A stretch of DNA of 49,197 bases from CBDVBZ01 sp965372355 (GTDB lineage: Bacteria; Krumholzibacteriota; Krumholzibacteriia; WVZY01). A program made the translations under genes and the position numbers. Positions within the stretch are counted from its first letter, which is position 1, and each line of letters opens with the position of its first letter. The stretch spans positions 1 to 49,197 of the forward strand of contig CBDVBZ010000007.1 in assembly GCA_965372355.1 (NCBI GenBank), in the 5' to 3' direction. Below the pieces are notes generated by a model. That model had not been told where the DNA came from and made no database searches. It worked only from the letters and a program-made list of their open reading frames with translations. Below, piece after piece: positions 1 to 8,623 of this stretch.

Positions 1-169
1 GGTCATATCTGTGTATTTCTGCCATATACTATGTATATTATAGAAATATACATTTATCAACCCCTGGAACAGCAGATCAACCTTAACCCATTGTTGTTAC
101 GGTGGTTGTGCTTTTTGTCCGGCGCCCGGCGGCCGTGTCGCGGGCACCCCTGTCCTGGGAGGCCCGAGC

Positions 170-1258
170 CTACTCGCGGAAGACGAAGCTGTAGACGTCC
201 CGCTCGGCGCCCTTGAGTCTCAGGGTCTTGGATTCGCGGTAGAACGTTACCAGTTCGATTTTGCCGGGATCACTTGCGATCAAATCGGCGAGCGCATCCA
301 GCTCGTCGAGCTCCTGGGGGGTTAGATCCTCGTACTTCTTTTCCTTGATGACCGCGTTCTCGTCCGGTGTCGGCGGGTCTTCACCCGCGACGTCATGATT
401 GAGCAGGTTGAAGAAGTCCATCAGTAGCTGCTGTCGGATGTGCGAGCGTCCGTCCAGCGGCCACTCCTTGTATTGATCGGGGTTGAAGTTCTTGTCCTTC
501 CGCATCTTCTTCCATGCCTCGAACGCGTACTCGAAGTACTTCTCTGGCAGATGGAATCCCACCTTGATACCACTGCTCGCGAAAAGAAAGGTGTTGTTTG
601 CATCGAGCAGGCGCCACCGCTTCTCCTCTTCATTCCAGTACTCGCAGATCCAGTGCTCGATGTGGTGATTGACATCAATCTGTTCTTGCGTGATTCGGTT
701 CATGGCCTGTTTCCACGCGGCGGGGTCCTGCTCGAGGAGCTCTTGTTCGACGCCCTTCGCACGCGACACATCTTCCCAGAAACTGACGGCCACGTCTGTG
801 TTGACGCGTACGTTCTTGAAATATCCCGCCCGGATTCTCGCGGGAATCCTCGTATAACGAAGCATCCCGGCAAGCAGATACGACTCCAGCATGCACCCTC
901 CGATGATCCGTTGCTCGACCGGTCTGTCGGCGTAGAGCGTGTTCGGTGGGCGGTTTTTCAAAGCCAAGAGGATATCGAACATCCTGGGTGGCCACACCCG
1001 GTCCATCTTATCCCACGCGTCGCGCGGCACACCGAAATATGGCAGGAGATCGTGATGGACTGTTTGTCGCCTGGCGACTTCACAGATAACGATCGGATCG
1101 TCCGGGAGTTCCTCCAGCATCTGCCACTGCTCTCCCGGATCGGTGAATCTGCTGAACGATGCGTAGTGATAAGGGTCCGCTGCATCGTCTTCCGTCTTCG
1201 GGGAACACCCCAGGCCAACCAACAAAACGGCCAGTATTGCCATTAAGATCGTTTTCAC
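170..1258 (-). CDS. Transglutaminase-like lipoprotein
   Basis: Probable exported protein of 362 aa with a transglutaminase-like cysteine-peptidase fold; substrate unknown. The GTG start at 1258 is chosen because GGAGG lies just upstream and it puts a lipoprotein signal (hydrophobic stretch ending LVGLGC, Cys18) at the N-terminus; a longer reading from 1351 would bury that signal. The triad is visible as Cys122 (in GGCMLES), His202 (in IEHW) and Asp219 (in RLLDAN), the order and spacing of transglutaminase-core proteins. The -3 position of the lipobox is Gly, which is atypical, so secretion by simple signal cleavage is possible. It is transcribed away from the CheR-like gene. The C-terminal ~100 residues match nothing I recognise. 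Confidence 0.7.
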   Translation of the reverse strand: MKTILMAILAVLLVGLGCSPKTEDDAADPYHYASFSRFTDPGEQWQMLEELPDDPIVICEVARRQTVHHDLLPYFGVPRDAWDKMDRVWPPRMFDILLALKNRPPNTLYADRPVEQRIIGGCMLESYLLAGMLRYTRIPARIRAGYFKNVRVNTDVAVSFWEDVSRAKGVEQELLEQDPAAWKQAMNRITQEQIDVNHHIEHWICEYWNEEEKRWRLLDANNTFLFASSGIKVGFHLPEKYFEYAFEAWKKMRKDKNFNPDQYKEWPLDGRSHIRQQLLMDFFNLLNHDVAGEDPPTPDENAVIKEKKYEDLTPQELDELDALADLIASDPGKIELVTFYRESKTLRLKGAERDVYSFVFRE

Positions 1259-1347
1259 GTTTTGACCTCCGTCGCACAACTGATGCCGGCGCCTCCCGCG
1301 GTCGGGCGGCACCGAGGCGGTTTTGACAAGGATACACCACACCCGTC

Positions 1348-1500
1348 TCATAAACCAGCGCCTCGGCCACGATTGTCATTGCGCAGTTCATCAGCGGTGA
1401 ACGGGCCGGAGTGGGCAGCACCACCCCGGTGCCGCATAAGCAGCACCACCAGAACAACACACAGAAGGAGGATTGCGGTGACACGAACTCGGTGTCTCAT
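1348..1500 (-). CDS. Possible small single-pass membrane peptide
   Basis: A 50-codon frame beginning MRHRVRVTAILLLCVV with one clear hydrophobic segment (about residues 8-21) and a short polar tail. AAAGGGG stands 5-6 nt before the ATG. It lies 90 bp upstream of the transglutaminase-like gene on the same strand and could be cotranscribed. No family is recognised, and composition alone cannot prove it is translated. Confidence 0.3.
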   Translation of the reverse strand: MRHRVRVTAILLLCVVLVVLLMRHRGGAAHSGPFTADELRNDNRGRGAGL

Positions 1501-1591
1501 CGTGTCCCCTTTGGGTTCTCGACGCGTGCGGGCGGACAGACTGCGAGTACCAGATTGACACGTCGCGCCCGCCCGGGCCACTGTAGAAGGC

Positions 1592-2395
1592 ATGACGGAT
1601 AAAGAATGCGTCGAATTTCTGCAGTGGGCTTTACCGAAGATGCGGATGCGCTGGCCCGGCTTCCGCAAGGTACGCGGACAGGTGTGCAAGCGGATCTCGC
1701 GGCGGATCGATGCGTTGGATCTCGCAAAGGTCGCCGACTACCAGACCTACCTCGTAGCAAATCCAGACGAATGGGCCACACTCGCCTCGCTCTGCCGGGT
1801 CACGATCTCGCGCTTCTACCGGGATCGCGGTGTCTTCGACCATATCGGTACCGTCGTCCTGCCGCGTCTGGCCGAACGCGCACCCGCCGACATCCGGTGC
1901 TGGAGTGCCGGATGCGCCTCCGGCGAGGAAGCCTACACCATGCAGATTTTGTGGAGGCTTCGGTCGGGTCTGGCTTTGCCTGAAAAAACACTACACGTAC
2001 TGGGGACGGACTCCGAGCCGCACATGCTCGAGCGGGCGCGCAAAGCCGAGTATCCTTCGAGCGCCCTCGAGGATCTCCCGCCCAAGCTTGCCGCGGTGGC
2101 ATTCGAGCGTACGAACAATACGTTTCTGCTCAGAGAACGTTTTAGAGAAGACGTGGTTTTCGAGGAGCGCGACATACGCCAGTCGATGCCTGAGGGGTCT
2201 TTTGACATCATTCTGTGCAGAAATCTCGCCTTCACGTATTTCGAGGAGGCGCTGCAACTCGAGATTCTCTCTCAGATGCTGAAGCGTCTCCGCGACGGCG
2301 GGGTCCTCGCCATTGGTGTGCACGAGTCGTTGCCCGAAGTGGATTTCAACCTCACGCCTACGGTGCCTGCAGTCTACAAACTGACCCGGGCTTGA
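1592..2395 (+). CDS. CheR-like SAM-dependent methyltransferase, orphan
   Basis: 267-aa protein resembling CheR, the methyltransferase that modifies glutamates of chemoreceptors. The SAM-binding motif I is seen as CWSAGCASGEEAYTM (about residues 103-117), the preceding TISRFYRD matches the CheR TxFFRD region, and DIILCRNLAFTYF near residue 210 matches the CheR CRNVxxYF motif. Length is near that of CheR. No receptor, CheA, CheW or CheB lies nearby, so the substrate is unknown and could be a non-chemotaxis protein. It is divergent from the transglutaminase-like lipoprotein. A short look-alike of its first ten codons occurs near 13229. Confidence 0.75.
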   Translation: MTDKECVEFLQWALPKMRMRWPGFRKVRGQVCKRISRRIDALDLAKVADYQTYLVANPDEWATLASLCRVTISRFYRDRGVFDHIGTVVLPRLAERAPADIRCWSAGCASGEEAYTMQILWRLRSGLALPEKTLHVLGTDSEPHMLERARKAEYPSSALEDLPPKLAAVAFERTNNTFLLRERFREDVVFEERDIRQSMPEGSFDIILCRNLAFTYFEEALQLEILSQMLKRLRDGGVLAIGVHESLPEVDFNLTPTVPAVYKLTRA

Positions 2396-2561
2396 CCGAA
2401 CGCGTCTCGGTGACCCAATGAGTGGTTCGGGTTAGGTACTCTGAACTTCCTATTACGTGCGATTTCCGGCGGATATCGTTGCACCAGTCACCGCCGGGGC
2501 AACGGCTCTTTCGGCAGCAGGCTCTCGAACCGTGCCGATGCCATACAACTTATTTATAATA

Positions 2562-2574
2562 CCGGGTTACCCGG
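2562..2574 (-). terminator. Small hairpin enclosing the stop codon
   Basis: CCGGG-TAA-CCCGG on the minus strand, with the TAA stop of the 19-haem protein as the loop, followed by an AT-rich run. The stem is only five pairs, so this is a weak terminator candidate. Confidence 0.3.
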
Positions 2575-5170
2575 GCTTGGGTTCGTCCGGAGGGCCCGAA
2601 ACGGTGTCGTCATGCGTCTCGTCCGGAGCACCGACGATCTCGCGCTCGCCGATTTCGAGGTACTCGCCCCTGTGCATTTCCTTCCACTCCTCAGCCGGCA
2701 CGCGGCCGTTCAACCAGACCGTGCTCATCGGGTACTCGTTCGGCATAAAGAGCACGTAGAATAAATGCCAGATGATGATGGCAGCCACGGCGAGTATCGC
2801 TTCGTAGTAATGGATCACTTCGGCGACCCGCACGACCCACGCGGGCAGCTGATTCGTCGCCAGTGTTGGAAACCACAGCACGAATCCCGTCAACACCATC
2901 ACCAAAGTCCCCCACACCACCGCCCAGTATTCGGCTTTCTGTGTATAGTCGAACATGCCAAACGCTGGGCGTTCCTTTCGAAGACCGAAATGGAACGCCA
3001 TGTTCTGAAGCGCCTGGGCAAAATCGGACATCCTCGGAGAAATGCCGTTCAGTGCCCAGCGCCCACGACGTGTGATGACTGCAAAGACCGCATGGGAAAG
3101 AAACACAGCCGTCATCACCAGGGCCAGAACGCGGTGAAGATTCGCGCGAAACGCCTCATTCCCACCCAACCCAATCAATTTCACCCACCAGGCCTCCGGA
3201 TAACGCAGCGCAAAACCCGTGATGGCCAGACCCAAAAAACTCAGGAGAAGAAACAAGTGCTGAATTCTCTCGGGGCGTTGCCACCGGACTACATACGGCA
3301 CGCGCCGTCGTTTGCGAATGTGTTTTGCCAACTCGTACCGGACCACGACCAGGTTGTGAAGCGCCATCCCACCGAGCACGATGGCGATCACCCAGAGGTA
3401 CACCAGCCGCACCCATCCGTGATAACCACGGGCCTCCAGAGCCCCAGCGTGGGTATAGCTCTGGGCAAACGTCGGATTCGAGCCCTCGTGGCAGCGGCCG
3501 CAGGTCTCGGTGACGTTGGCGAGGTGAATCGACGACTCGGGATCCAGTCGACTTCGGATCTCGTGCGCGTTGTGACAGTCCGTGCAGTTGGCCACGAGCC
3601 GGCTTCCTCGATCGATCGCCCATCCGTGATAGCTGTCGAGGAAGCTTTCGACAACACCGCCGGTGAGACCGTACTTGGAGACGAGCGTCGGGTCTGTGTG
3701 GCAGTCACCGCAGAGGTCGCGCGCACGGTGCTCGGCGCTCACCCGCGCCCTCGGGTCGTCGTGCCTGTGGATCAAATGCTCCTCGTGGCAGGTCGTGCAC
3801 GTCGGTGAGTCCTCGATGCCCATGGCCAGGGCCTTGCCGTGAACCGAATCCCGGTACTCACGCGCAATCGCGCCGTGACAACCCCCGCACGTTTCCGCCA
3901 GTCGAAAACGGTTGATCGACGACCCGGGATCCTGAGCGGTTTGGAGATCGTGCGTACCGTGACAGTCGGTACACACCGCCGTGTGTTCACCCTTCTGCCA
4001 CCCAATGCCGTGAACCGATTCCAGATAATTCGGCAGACTGATCGGCAGTCTGACATAGTCGCTCGTCACGATCGCGTCGGCGCCGTGACACCCTCCGCAC
4101 ATGTGGGGTATTCTGTGATTGCTGATCGGCGATGTTGTATCCGCCGCGGCGAGGACGTGATGGCCATCGTGACAGTCCGCGCACGTGGCAGCCTCTTTGT
4201 CACCCCGCAGCCGTCCGAGCCGGTGCACGCTGCCGCGGTATTGCTCTTCGATGCTGTTGTGGCACGCTCCACAGCCGGCATCGAACTCCGTGATCTCTTC
4301 TTCATCTTTGTGCGTACTGTGGCACGACAGGCAGTTCATCACATGCACAGCGAAAAGCTCTTCGTGAACCGAACCTTCGAACTCTTGCATCTCTTTGTCA
4401 TGGCAACTCGCACAGGCCTCTGCCACGCGCTTCGAGAGGTGAGGCTTGTGAGTGCTGTGGACGTCGTGACAGGACGCACAGTTGATAACGTCGGTCAGGT
4501 CTTCCCCGAGCTGCATGTGCCCACCCCTCTTCACATCGGCCATGGCACCCCCGTGGCACGCCTCGCACATCGCGTTCACGGCACCCGCCGAGGGCGGCAG
4601 ACCCAACCCGTGCGACAGATGGCAGGACACACACCCGGGACTATCCTTGCCCGCCATCGCGGCCTCGGCATGAACACCGGCATCGTACGAAGCCGCTTCA
4701 CGGGTGTGGCACCGGACGCACGCGTCCTCTGCCGTGCGCGCATCCAGTCCGCGAATCGCATGCGCGTTGCCGTCCACACCGTGACACCCGGCGCAGTCAG
4801 GCGCCCGCATGTTGCCTCTTAAACGCGCGCGGCCGTGAAAACCCTCGGCGAAGCTCTCCGGGGTGCCCTCATGACACTCACCGCAGTCCACAGAAACGTA
4901 TTTATCGAAGTGGGGAATGTCCTCGTAGTCACCCGGACCGGTGTGACAGTCAATACAATCCAGATCTCCGTGTATGCTCGCTTTGAACAGATCGGCCAGC
5001 ACACCCATGCTGCGTCCGTCGTCCGAAACGAAATCCGCGTCGTCGTGACAATCCAGACAGGTCTCGGTCTCCGTCTGCGCCCGGGCGGGCACGGCGGGCC
5101 AAGCGATCGGCAGGACCGTCACCGTCGCAAGGATGCAAACAAACGCCACGTGCAAGAACTGTCTTTTCAA
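2567..5170 (-). CDS. 19-haem cytochrome c fused to a membrane cytochrome b domain (CbcL-like)
   Basis: 867-aa protein: signal peptide to about residue 31, then 19 CxxCH motifs up to about residue 575, then about five transmembrane helices with His-bearing segments typical of the diheme HydB/cytochrome b561 type. This arrangement resembles Geobacter CbcL, an inner-membrane quinol:periplasm oxidoreductase with nine c haems, but carries about twice as many haems. Likely role, by inference: quinol oxidation with electrons passed along the haem wire into the periplasm. The TTG start at 5170 is preceded by GAGG at 6 nt. A class II FNR-type promoter lies upstream (5229-5272). The DsrC-like gene is upstream on the same strand. 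A second 19-haem protein of the same plan is at 36319-39147. Confidence 0.85.
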   Translation of the reverse strand: MKRQFLHVAFVCILATVTVLPIAWPAVPARAQTETETCLDCHDDADFVSDDGRSMGVLADLFKASIHGDLDCIDCHTGPGDYEDIPHFDKYVSVDCGECHEGTPESFAEGFHGRARLRGNMRAPDCAGCHGVDGNAHAIRGLDARTAEDACVRCHTREAASYDAGVHAEAAMAGKDSPGCVSCHLSHGLGLPPSAGAVNAMCEACHGGAMADVKRGGHMQLGEDLTDVINCASCHDVHSTHKPHLSKRVAEACASCHDKEMQEFEGSVHEELFAVHVMNCLSCHSTHKDEEEITEFDAGCGACHNSIEEQYRGSVHRLGRLRGDKEAATCADCHDGHHVLAAADTTSPISNHRIPHMCGGCHGADAIVTSDYVRLPISLPNYLESVHGIGWQKGEHTAVCTDCHGTHDLQTAQDPGSSINRFRLAETCGGCHGAIAREYRDSVHGKALAMGIEDSPTCTTCHEEHLIHRHDDPRARVSAEHRARDLCGDCHTDPTLVSKYGLTGGVVESFLDSYHGWAIDRGSRLVANCTDCHNAHEIRSRLDPESSIHLANVTETCGRCHEGSNPTFAQSYTHAGALEARGYHGWVRLVYLWVIAIVLGGMALHNLVVVRYELAKHIRKRRRVPYVVRWQRPERIQHLFLLLSFLGLAITGFALRYPEAWWVKLIGLGGNEAFRANLHRVLALVMTAVFLSHAVFAVITRRGRWALNGISPRMSDFAQALQNMAFHFGLRKERPAFGMFDYTQKAEYWAVVWGTLVMVLTGFVLWFPTLATNQLPAWVVRVAEVIHYYEAILAVAAIIIWHLFYVLFMPNEYPMSTVWLNGRVPAEEWKEMHRGEYLEIGEREIVGAPDETHDDTVSGPPDEPKPG

Positions 5171-5228
5171 TGCTGCCTCGCTCCCTTCGTACGGTTTCCT
5201 GATGGTCGACCGGTTGCCACTGGGTCAT

Positions 5229-5272
5229 GAGTATAACCGAGAACTCAAAGGGGTTCCTTGACGCGCGTCAAG
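5229..5272 (-). promoter_or_regulatory. FNR/CRP-type class II promoter
   Basis: Palindrome CTTGACGCGCGTCAAG at 5257-5272, centred at 5264.5. On the minus strand a TATACT -10 hexamer (5235-5230) lies 32 bp centre to centre, placing the likely transcript start near 5223 and the box at -41.5, the classic class II activator position. It reads into the 19-haem cytochrome gene. The T-rich stretch at 5282-5288 is an A-tract upstream of the box on the minus strand. Confidence 0.65.
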
Positions 5273-5376
5273 ATCCACAATCTTTTTTTGGAGTGTGTGG
5301 CTTGAGGAAGGCCCTACCAGGAAGGCTGCGGGCGGGCGGAAAATGGCCAGGACATTCCCACGTCCTGTCCACGGTA

Positions 5377-5658
5377 TCAGGCGAGAAACGGTAGCCCGGC
5401 GCCGCGGCACGCACCGCGGCGATAGCCCTGTGGAAAAAGCTCGCGCAGCTCGGCGAGGGTCTCCCCAAGAACCCGGCAAACCTCGTAGACCGTCGGGGTC
5501 TCTTTGTTCTCGAGGTAGCAGTCCCTGAGGTGGCCGATACCGTCCCAGTGCCTGTCGCTGATCACACAGACCGTGTTACACCTTCTCTTTAAGCCCTCAC
5601 AGACATCTGAATCTGCGAACTTCATGTGACATAACCCAAATAAGCAGCCACTATACAT
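5377..5658 (-). CDS. DsrC/TusE-like protein lacking the C-terminal cysteine
   Basis: Up to 93 aa. DsrC and TusE carry persulfide sulfur on a cysteine one residue from the C-terminus (CysA), with CysB about ten residues before it. Here the family core is recognisable: DRHWDGIGHLRDCY (HWEVIxFLRDYY in the family), then ELFPQGYRRGACRGAGLP (ELFPxGPxKxACxxAGLP). CysB is kept in GACRG, but the chain ends GLPFLA-stop, so the KPTGC tail and CysA are absent. No cysteine follows soon after in the stop-codon frame. The N-terminus is also shorter than usual. The start is uncertain: ATG 5658 or ATG 5625 (82 aa), neither with a good ribosome site. No dsrAB or tus genes are in view. Confidence 0.7.
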   Translation of the reverse strand: MYSGCLFGLCHMKFADSDVCEGLKRRCNTVCVISDRHWDGIGHLRDCYLENKETPTVYEVCRVLGETLAELRELFPQGYRRGACRGAGLPFLA

Positions 5659-5755
5659 CTCTTTGGGAGCATGATAAGTTAAATAGTGACCAGAACGGTT
5701 GCAGAACCACCATCACAGTCGCTGACAACGCGGGTAGCGAGAAACGATCCCTAAA

Positions 5756-7120
5756 ATGCCAAAAGATTCTCCCCACCATAAAGGAAGGCCTGCCAACCTG
5801 ACTCTAGGAGATGGTTCTCGGGTCGGGGTCATCGGCGGCGGCCCAGCAGGTTCTTTTTTCAGCTACTTCTGTTTGGACATGGCAAGAAGAGTCGGGATGG
5901 ACATACAGCTGGATTTGTATGAACCCAGAAACTTCTCTCTCCCCGCCCCTCACGGCTGCAATATGTGTGGTGGAGTGGTATCAGAGTCGCTGGTACAGAT
6001 GCTTGCCACTGAGGGTATCAACATACCTGCCACGGTGGTACAGAGGGGAATCGATTCTTATATGCTACACATGGATGTCGGCAACGTTCGAATTGACCCC
6101 CCCATGCAGGAAACGAGGATAGCTGCGGTGCACCGTGGCCTCGGACCCCGCTCCCTTAAGGAAGTAAAATGGGGTAGCTTCGATGGCTATCTGCAAAACC
6201 TGGCTGTTGAAAAAGGCGCCACGCTAGTACATGACGTTGTGAAAGACATGGATTGGAGCGACGGTCAACCTCAGCTCAAGACCAAGAACGGACTATCCGC
6301 AATTTATGATCTTCTGGTCGTAGCGGTGGGAGTCAACAGTTCGATTCTCAAGATCTTTCAACAGTCCGATTTTGGCTACAAGCCCCCAGTCACCGCAAGG
6401 ACGGCTATCTTCGAGTATTTCCTGGGGGAAGAAACTGTAGGAAAAGTCGTCGGCGACTCGATGCACGTATTTCTACTCAACCTGCCTCGCCTCGAATTCG
6501 CCGCCATTATCCCAAAAGGCGACTACGTAACTGTGTGCATGTTGGGCGAAGATATCGACAACAAGTTGGTGGAATCATTTTTGAACTCTCCCGAGGTCAA
6601 AGCGTGCTTACCACCCGAGTTGCTCTCGAACCAACACTCCTGTAACTGTAAACCTCGCATCAATATCCAAGGTGCACTCCAGCCATTTGCCGACCGGATT
6701 CTCTTCGTCGGCGATTGTGGCGTGACGAGGTTGTATAAAGACGGAATCGGTGCTGCCTATCGAACCGGAAAGGCCGCCGCCACAGCTGCTGTTTTTCAAG
6801 GTATATCTGCCGAGAGCTTCAAACAACACTTCTGGCCCGTGTGCCAATCGATCCGCAGAGACAACTCGTATGGCAGGCTAACCTTCGCTCTTACACGCGA
6901 GATTCAGAAATTTCGGTTTGCCCGCCGCGCTATGCTCAATGTGATCGCCAGCGAGCAGCGCAACCGGCACCGCAGCCAGCACATGAGTAGAGCGATGTGG
7001 GATATTTTTACCGGCAGTGCTCCGTACAAGGACATTCTGCTGCGCATGGTTCATCCCGTTCAAGTGATTCGCCTTTTCTGGAATCTTGCGCTTTCGGTTC
7101 TGCCGCTTCGAAAGAAATAG
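5756..7120 (+). CDS. FAD-dependent oxidoreductase, geranylgeranyl-reductase-like
   Basis: 454-aa flavoprotein. A GxGxxG-type dinucleotide fold is seen at about residues 24-30 (GVIGGGPAGS), a CNMCGG motif near residue 70, and FVGDCGVTRLYKDGIGAAYRTGKAAA in the C-terminal half, the second FAD-contact motif (GD with downstream GxG) of the geranylgeranyl reductase/PHBH group. Such enzymes saturate isoprenoid chains or hydroxylate substrates; the substrate here is unknown. The gene is visibly richer in A+T than its neighbours, suggesting a different origin for this block. No strong Shine-Dalgarno is visible before the ATG. It is divergent from the DsrC-like gene and followed by two unknown genes on the same strand. 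Confidence 0.75.
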   Translation: MPKDSPHHKGRPANLTLGDGSRVGVIGGGPAGSFFSYFCLDMARRVGMDIQLDLYEPRNFSLPAPHGCNMCGGVVSESLVQMLATEGINIPATVVQRGIDSYMLHMDVGNVRIDPPMQETRIAAVHRGLGPRSLKEVKWGSFDGYLQNLAVEKGATLVHDVVKDMDWSDGQPQLKTKNGLSAIYDLLVVAVGVNSSILKIFQQSDFGYKPPVTARTAIFEYFLGEETVGKVVGDSMHVFLLNLPRLEFAAIIPKGDYVTVCMLGEDIDNKLVESFLNSPEVKACLPPELLSNQHSCNCKPRINIQGALQPFADRILFVGDCGVTRLYKDGIGAAYRTGKAAATAAVFQGISAESFKQHFWPVCQSIRRDNSYGRLTFALTREIQKFRFARRAMLNVIASEQRNRHRSQHMSRAMWDIFTGSAPYKDILLRMVHPVQVIRLFWNLALSVLPLRKK

Positions 7121-7286
7121 GGGAGGCGCACATTGGCTACAGGAGATCGCAAAACTTCCCGAGCATGCTTCCATCGTCGCGACTCACATCAGGCCGAAAT
7201 ACCAAGAGAAAGTCATCGAGGAGCTGAAGTCCCTCGAGCTGAAACAACTGGATATCGGCACCAGTAGTAAGGAATACGTATTCTGA
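7086..7286 (+). CDS. Small unknown protein, start uncertain
   Basis: A frame of up to 66 codons whose second half (HASIVATHIRPKYQEKVIEE onward, ending SSKEYVF) reads like a genuine small alpha/beta protein. The only ATG, at 7086, lies inside the end of the flavoprotein gene; GGGGAGG at 7120-7126 would suit a start near 7132, but no standard start codon is in frame there. It may start at the overlapping ATG, use a rare codon, or be the tail of a truncated gene. No family recognised. It ends 17 bp before the next gene. Confidence 0.4.
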   Translation: MRFRFCRFERNRGGAHWLQEIAKLPEHASIVATHIRPKYQEKVIEELKSLELKQLDIGTSSKEYVF

Positions 7287-7303
7287 CGACGCATACGAGA
7301 GAA

Positions 7304-8062
7304 ATGAACGCCCCCCCGGTGAGAAGTACCGGGATACTATCCGATTTCAGGTCTTTCTTCCTTCACAAACCGGCTATCCGAACGCTTGTCGAGTTCACGA
7401 CCGAGTCGGATAGAAGAGATTACAACGACCGGATTCTGCAGCGGCTTGACATCGATGTCGCTGAGTACGCGATACTCAATATCCACAAGATCGGGATCGA
7501 GGCACCCGTTCTGTACGTGTTTGAAGAGATGCAGAAGTGGGATGGCGACTCGACATGCTGGCCGAACCATCTTGCGGAAGTCGAACGGGTAGAGGACCGT
7601 CTCGAACATATCGGAATTTTCCTTTTCGGGGACAAAAAATACCCTTTTGGCCTCAAGCGAGGATTCTTAGGTCTCGAGTACATTCCCCTCTTCAACCTGA
7701 ACCTCGTGAGGACCCAAAACCTCCCGGACCCCTCAGGTATTGATAACGCCCGGTTTCTGCTGTTCGAGAGCAGCGGCGGTTATCCGATCGGACATTTCAT
7801 CATGTATGTTCGCTCGTCCATAGCGACGCAGGGAGAGAAAGAATCCGCGCAGGTGTTCAGCGTTGTAGGGTTCAATTTCTACGGAGACGAGAAGCGGTCG
7901 AATATCGGGATAGTCAACAGGGTCTGGGAATCGATTCACAACAGGGTCACTTCGAACATTTTGAACAGATTTAAGCAGCTTTGCGAGTGGAAGTTCCACA
8001 GAGTCCGGGACGGCCTGAAACAGGGAACATACGACAAATCCGCTCACGGTAGCGGAACGTAA
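7304..8062 (+). CDS. Conserved-looking unknown protein, 252 aa
   Basis: Soluble protein with no signal peptide or membrane segment and no motif I recognise. Mixed hydrophobic/charged pattern suggests a folded alpha/beta protein. GAGAG precedes the ATG. It is the last gene of the AT-richer plus-strand block with the flavoprotein, so a role linked to that enzyme is possible but only by position. It converges on napB. Confidence 0.6.
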   Translation: MNAPPVRSTGILSDFRSFFLHKPAIRTLVEFTTESDRRDYNDRILQRLDIDVAEYAILNIHKIGIEAPVLYVFEEMQKWDGDSTCWPNHLAEVERVEDRLEHIGIFLFGDKKYPFGLKRGFLGLEYIPLFNLNLVRTQNLPDPSGIDNARFLLFESSGGYPIGHFIMYVRSSIATQGEKESAQVFSVVGFNFYGDEKRSNIGIVNRVWESIHNRVTSNILNRFKQLCEWKFHRVRDGLKQGTYDKSAHGSGT

Positions 8063-8144
8063 GCGCCGGTTTCGACCGATCGTGCATTGGTCCACCGAAT
8101 TCATAACGCTCTCTAGAAACCGGGGCGGTTCGCCCGCCAACGCA

Positions 8145-8609
8145 TCAATCCCCAAAACTGTTCGTCACCAGCGGTGTGTTGCCGCCGGGAGACACGTGAC
8201 AGGCGACGCAATTGTAACGAGCGCCCACGATCTCGTCCTGCACATCCTTGGGGGCGTTGCGCAGATCGACGTAGTGGCTACGGGGTATCGGCGTCGGTTC
8301 GCCAGGGATTTTCTCCTCCTCGACGTGGCAATCCGCGCACTGGTTTTCCGCGAGCGTAATCGGAAGAAACTCGCCGACACCGTGGGGAATTACGGGCGGC
8401 TCATCCGGCGATCCACGTGGGGGCAGCGGGAGGTCACCCGGCTCGCTCACATTCTTCTGGGTGACTTCGGGAGCAGGAGTGTCGAAGATGCTCGCTTTAC
8501 TGAGACCGATCTCCGTGTCCGGAATCCCCTTGGACTGCTCCCCGGGGGCAAGCATCCCCATCAGGAGGAGTGACGCGAGCACAAACACTGCCAACATTGC
8601 ACGTTTCAT
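8145..8609 (-). CDS. napB: Periplasmic nitrate reductase dihaem subunit NapB
   Basis: 154-aa dihaem c-type cytochrome that passes electrons to NapA in the periplasm. The two haem sites are CADCH and CVACH. Family signatures around them are present: PPVIPHGV, N-x-C-ADCH, IPRSHYVDLR, GARYNCVACH and LVTNSF at the end. The start at 8609 gives a good signal peptide (MKRAMLAVFVLASLLLMG) and sits 9 nt after GAGAGGA, which overlaps the napA stop; ATG 8618 is the alternative. It is the last gene of napD-napA-napB. Confidence 0.92.
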   Translation of the reverse strand: MKRAMLAVFVLASLLLMGMLAPGEQSKGIPDTEIGLSKASIFDTPAPEVTQKNVSEPGDLPLPPRGSPDEPPVIPHGVGEFLPITLAENQCADCHVEEEKIPGEPTPIPRSHYVDLRNAPKDVQDEIVGARYNCVACHVSPGGNTPLVTNSFGD

Positions 8610-8623
8610 GGTCTTCATTCCTC

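Noticed and set aside
440..1246. Long plus-strand frame opposite the transglutaminase-like gene
   Set aside because: Antisense shadow: the minus strand carries a signal, catalytic triad and ribosome site.
2765..4822. Plus-strand frames opposite the 19-haem gene
   Set aside because: Reverse complement of CxxCH codons keeps frames open; no independent start site or protein-like motifs.
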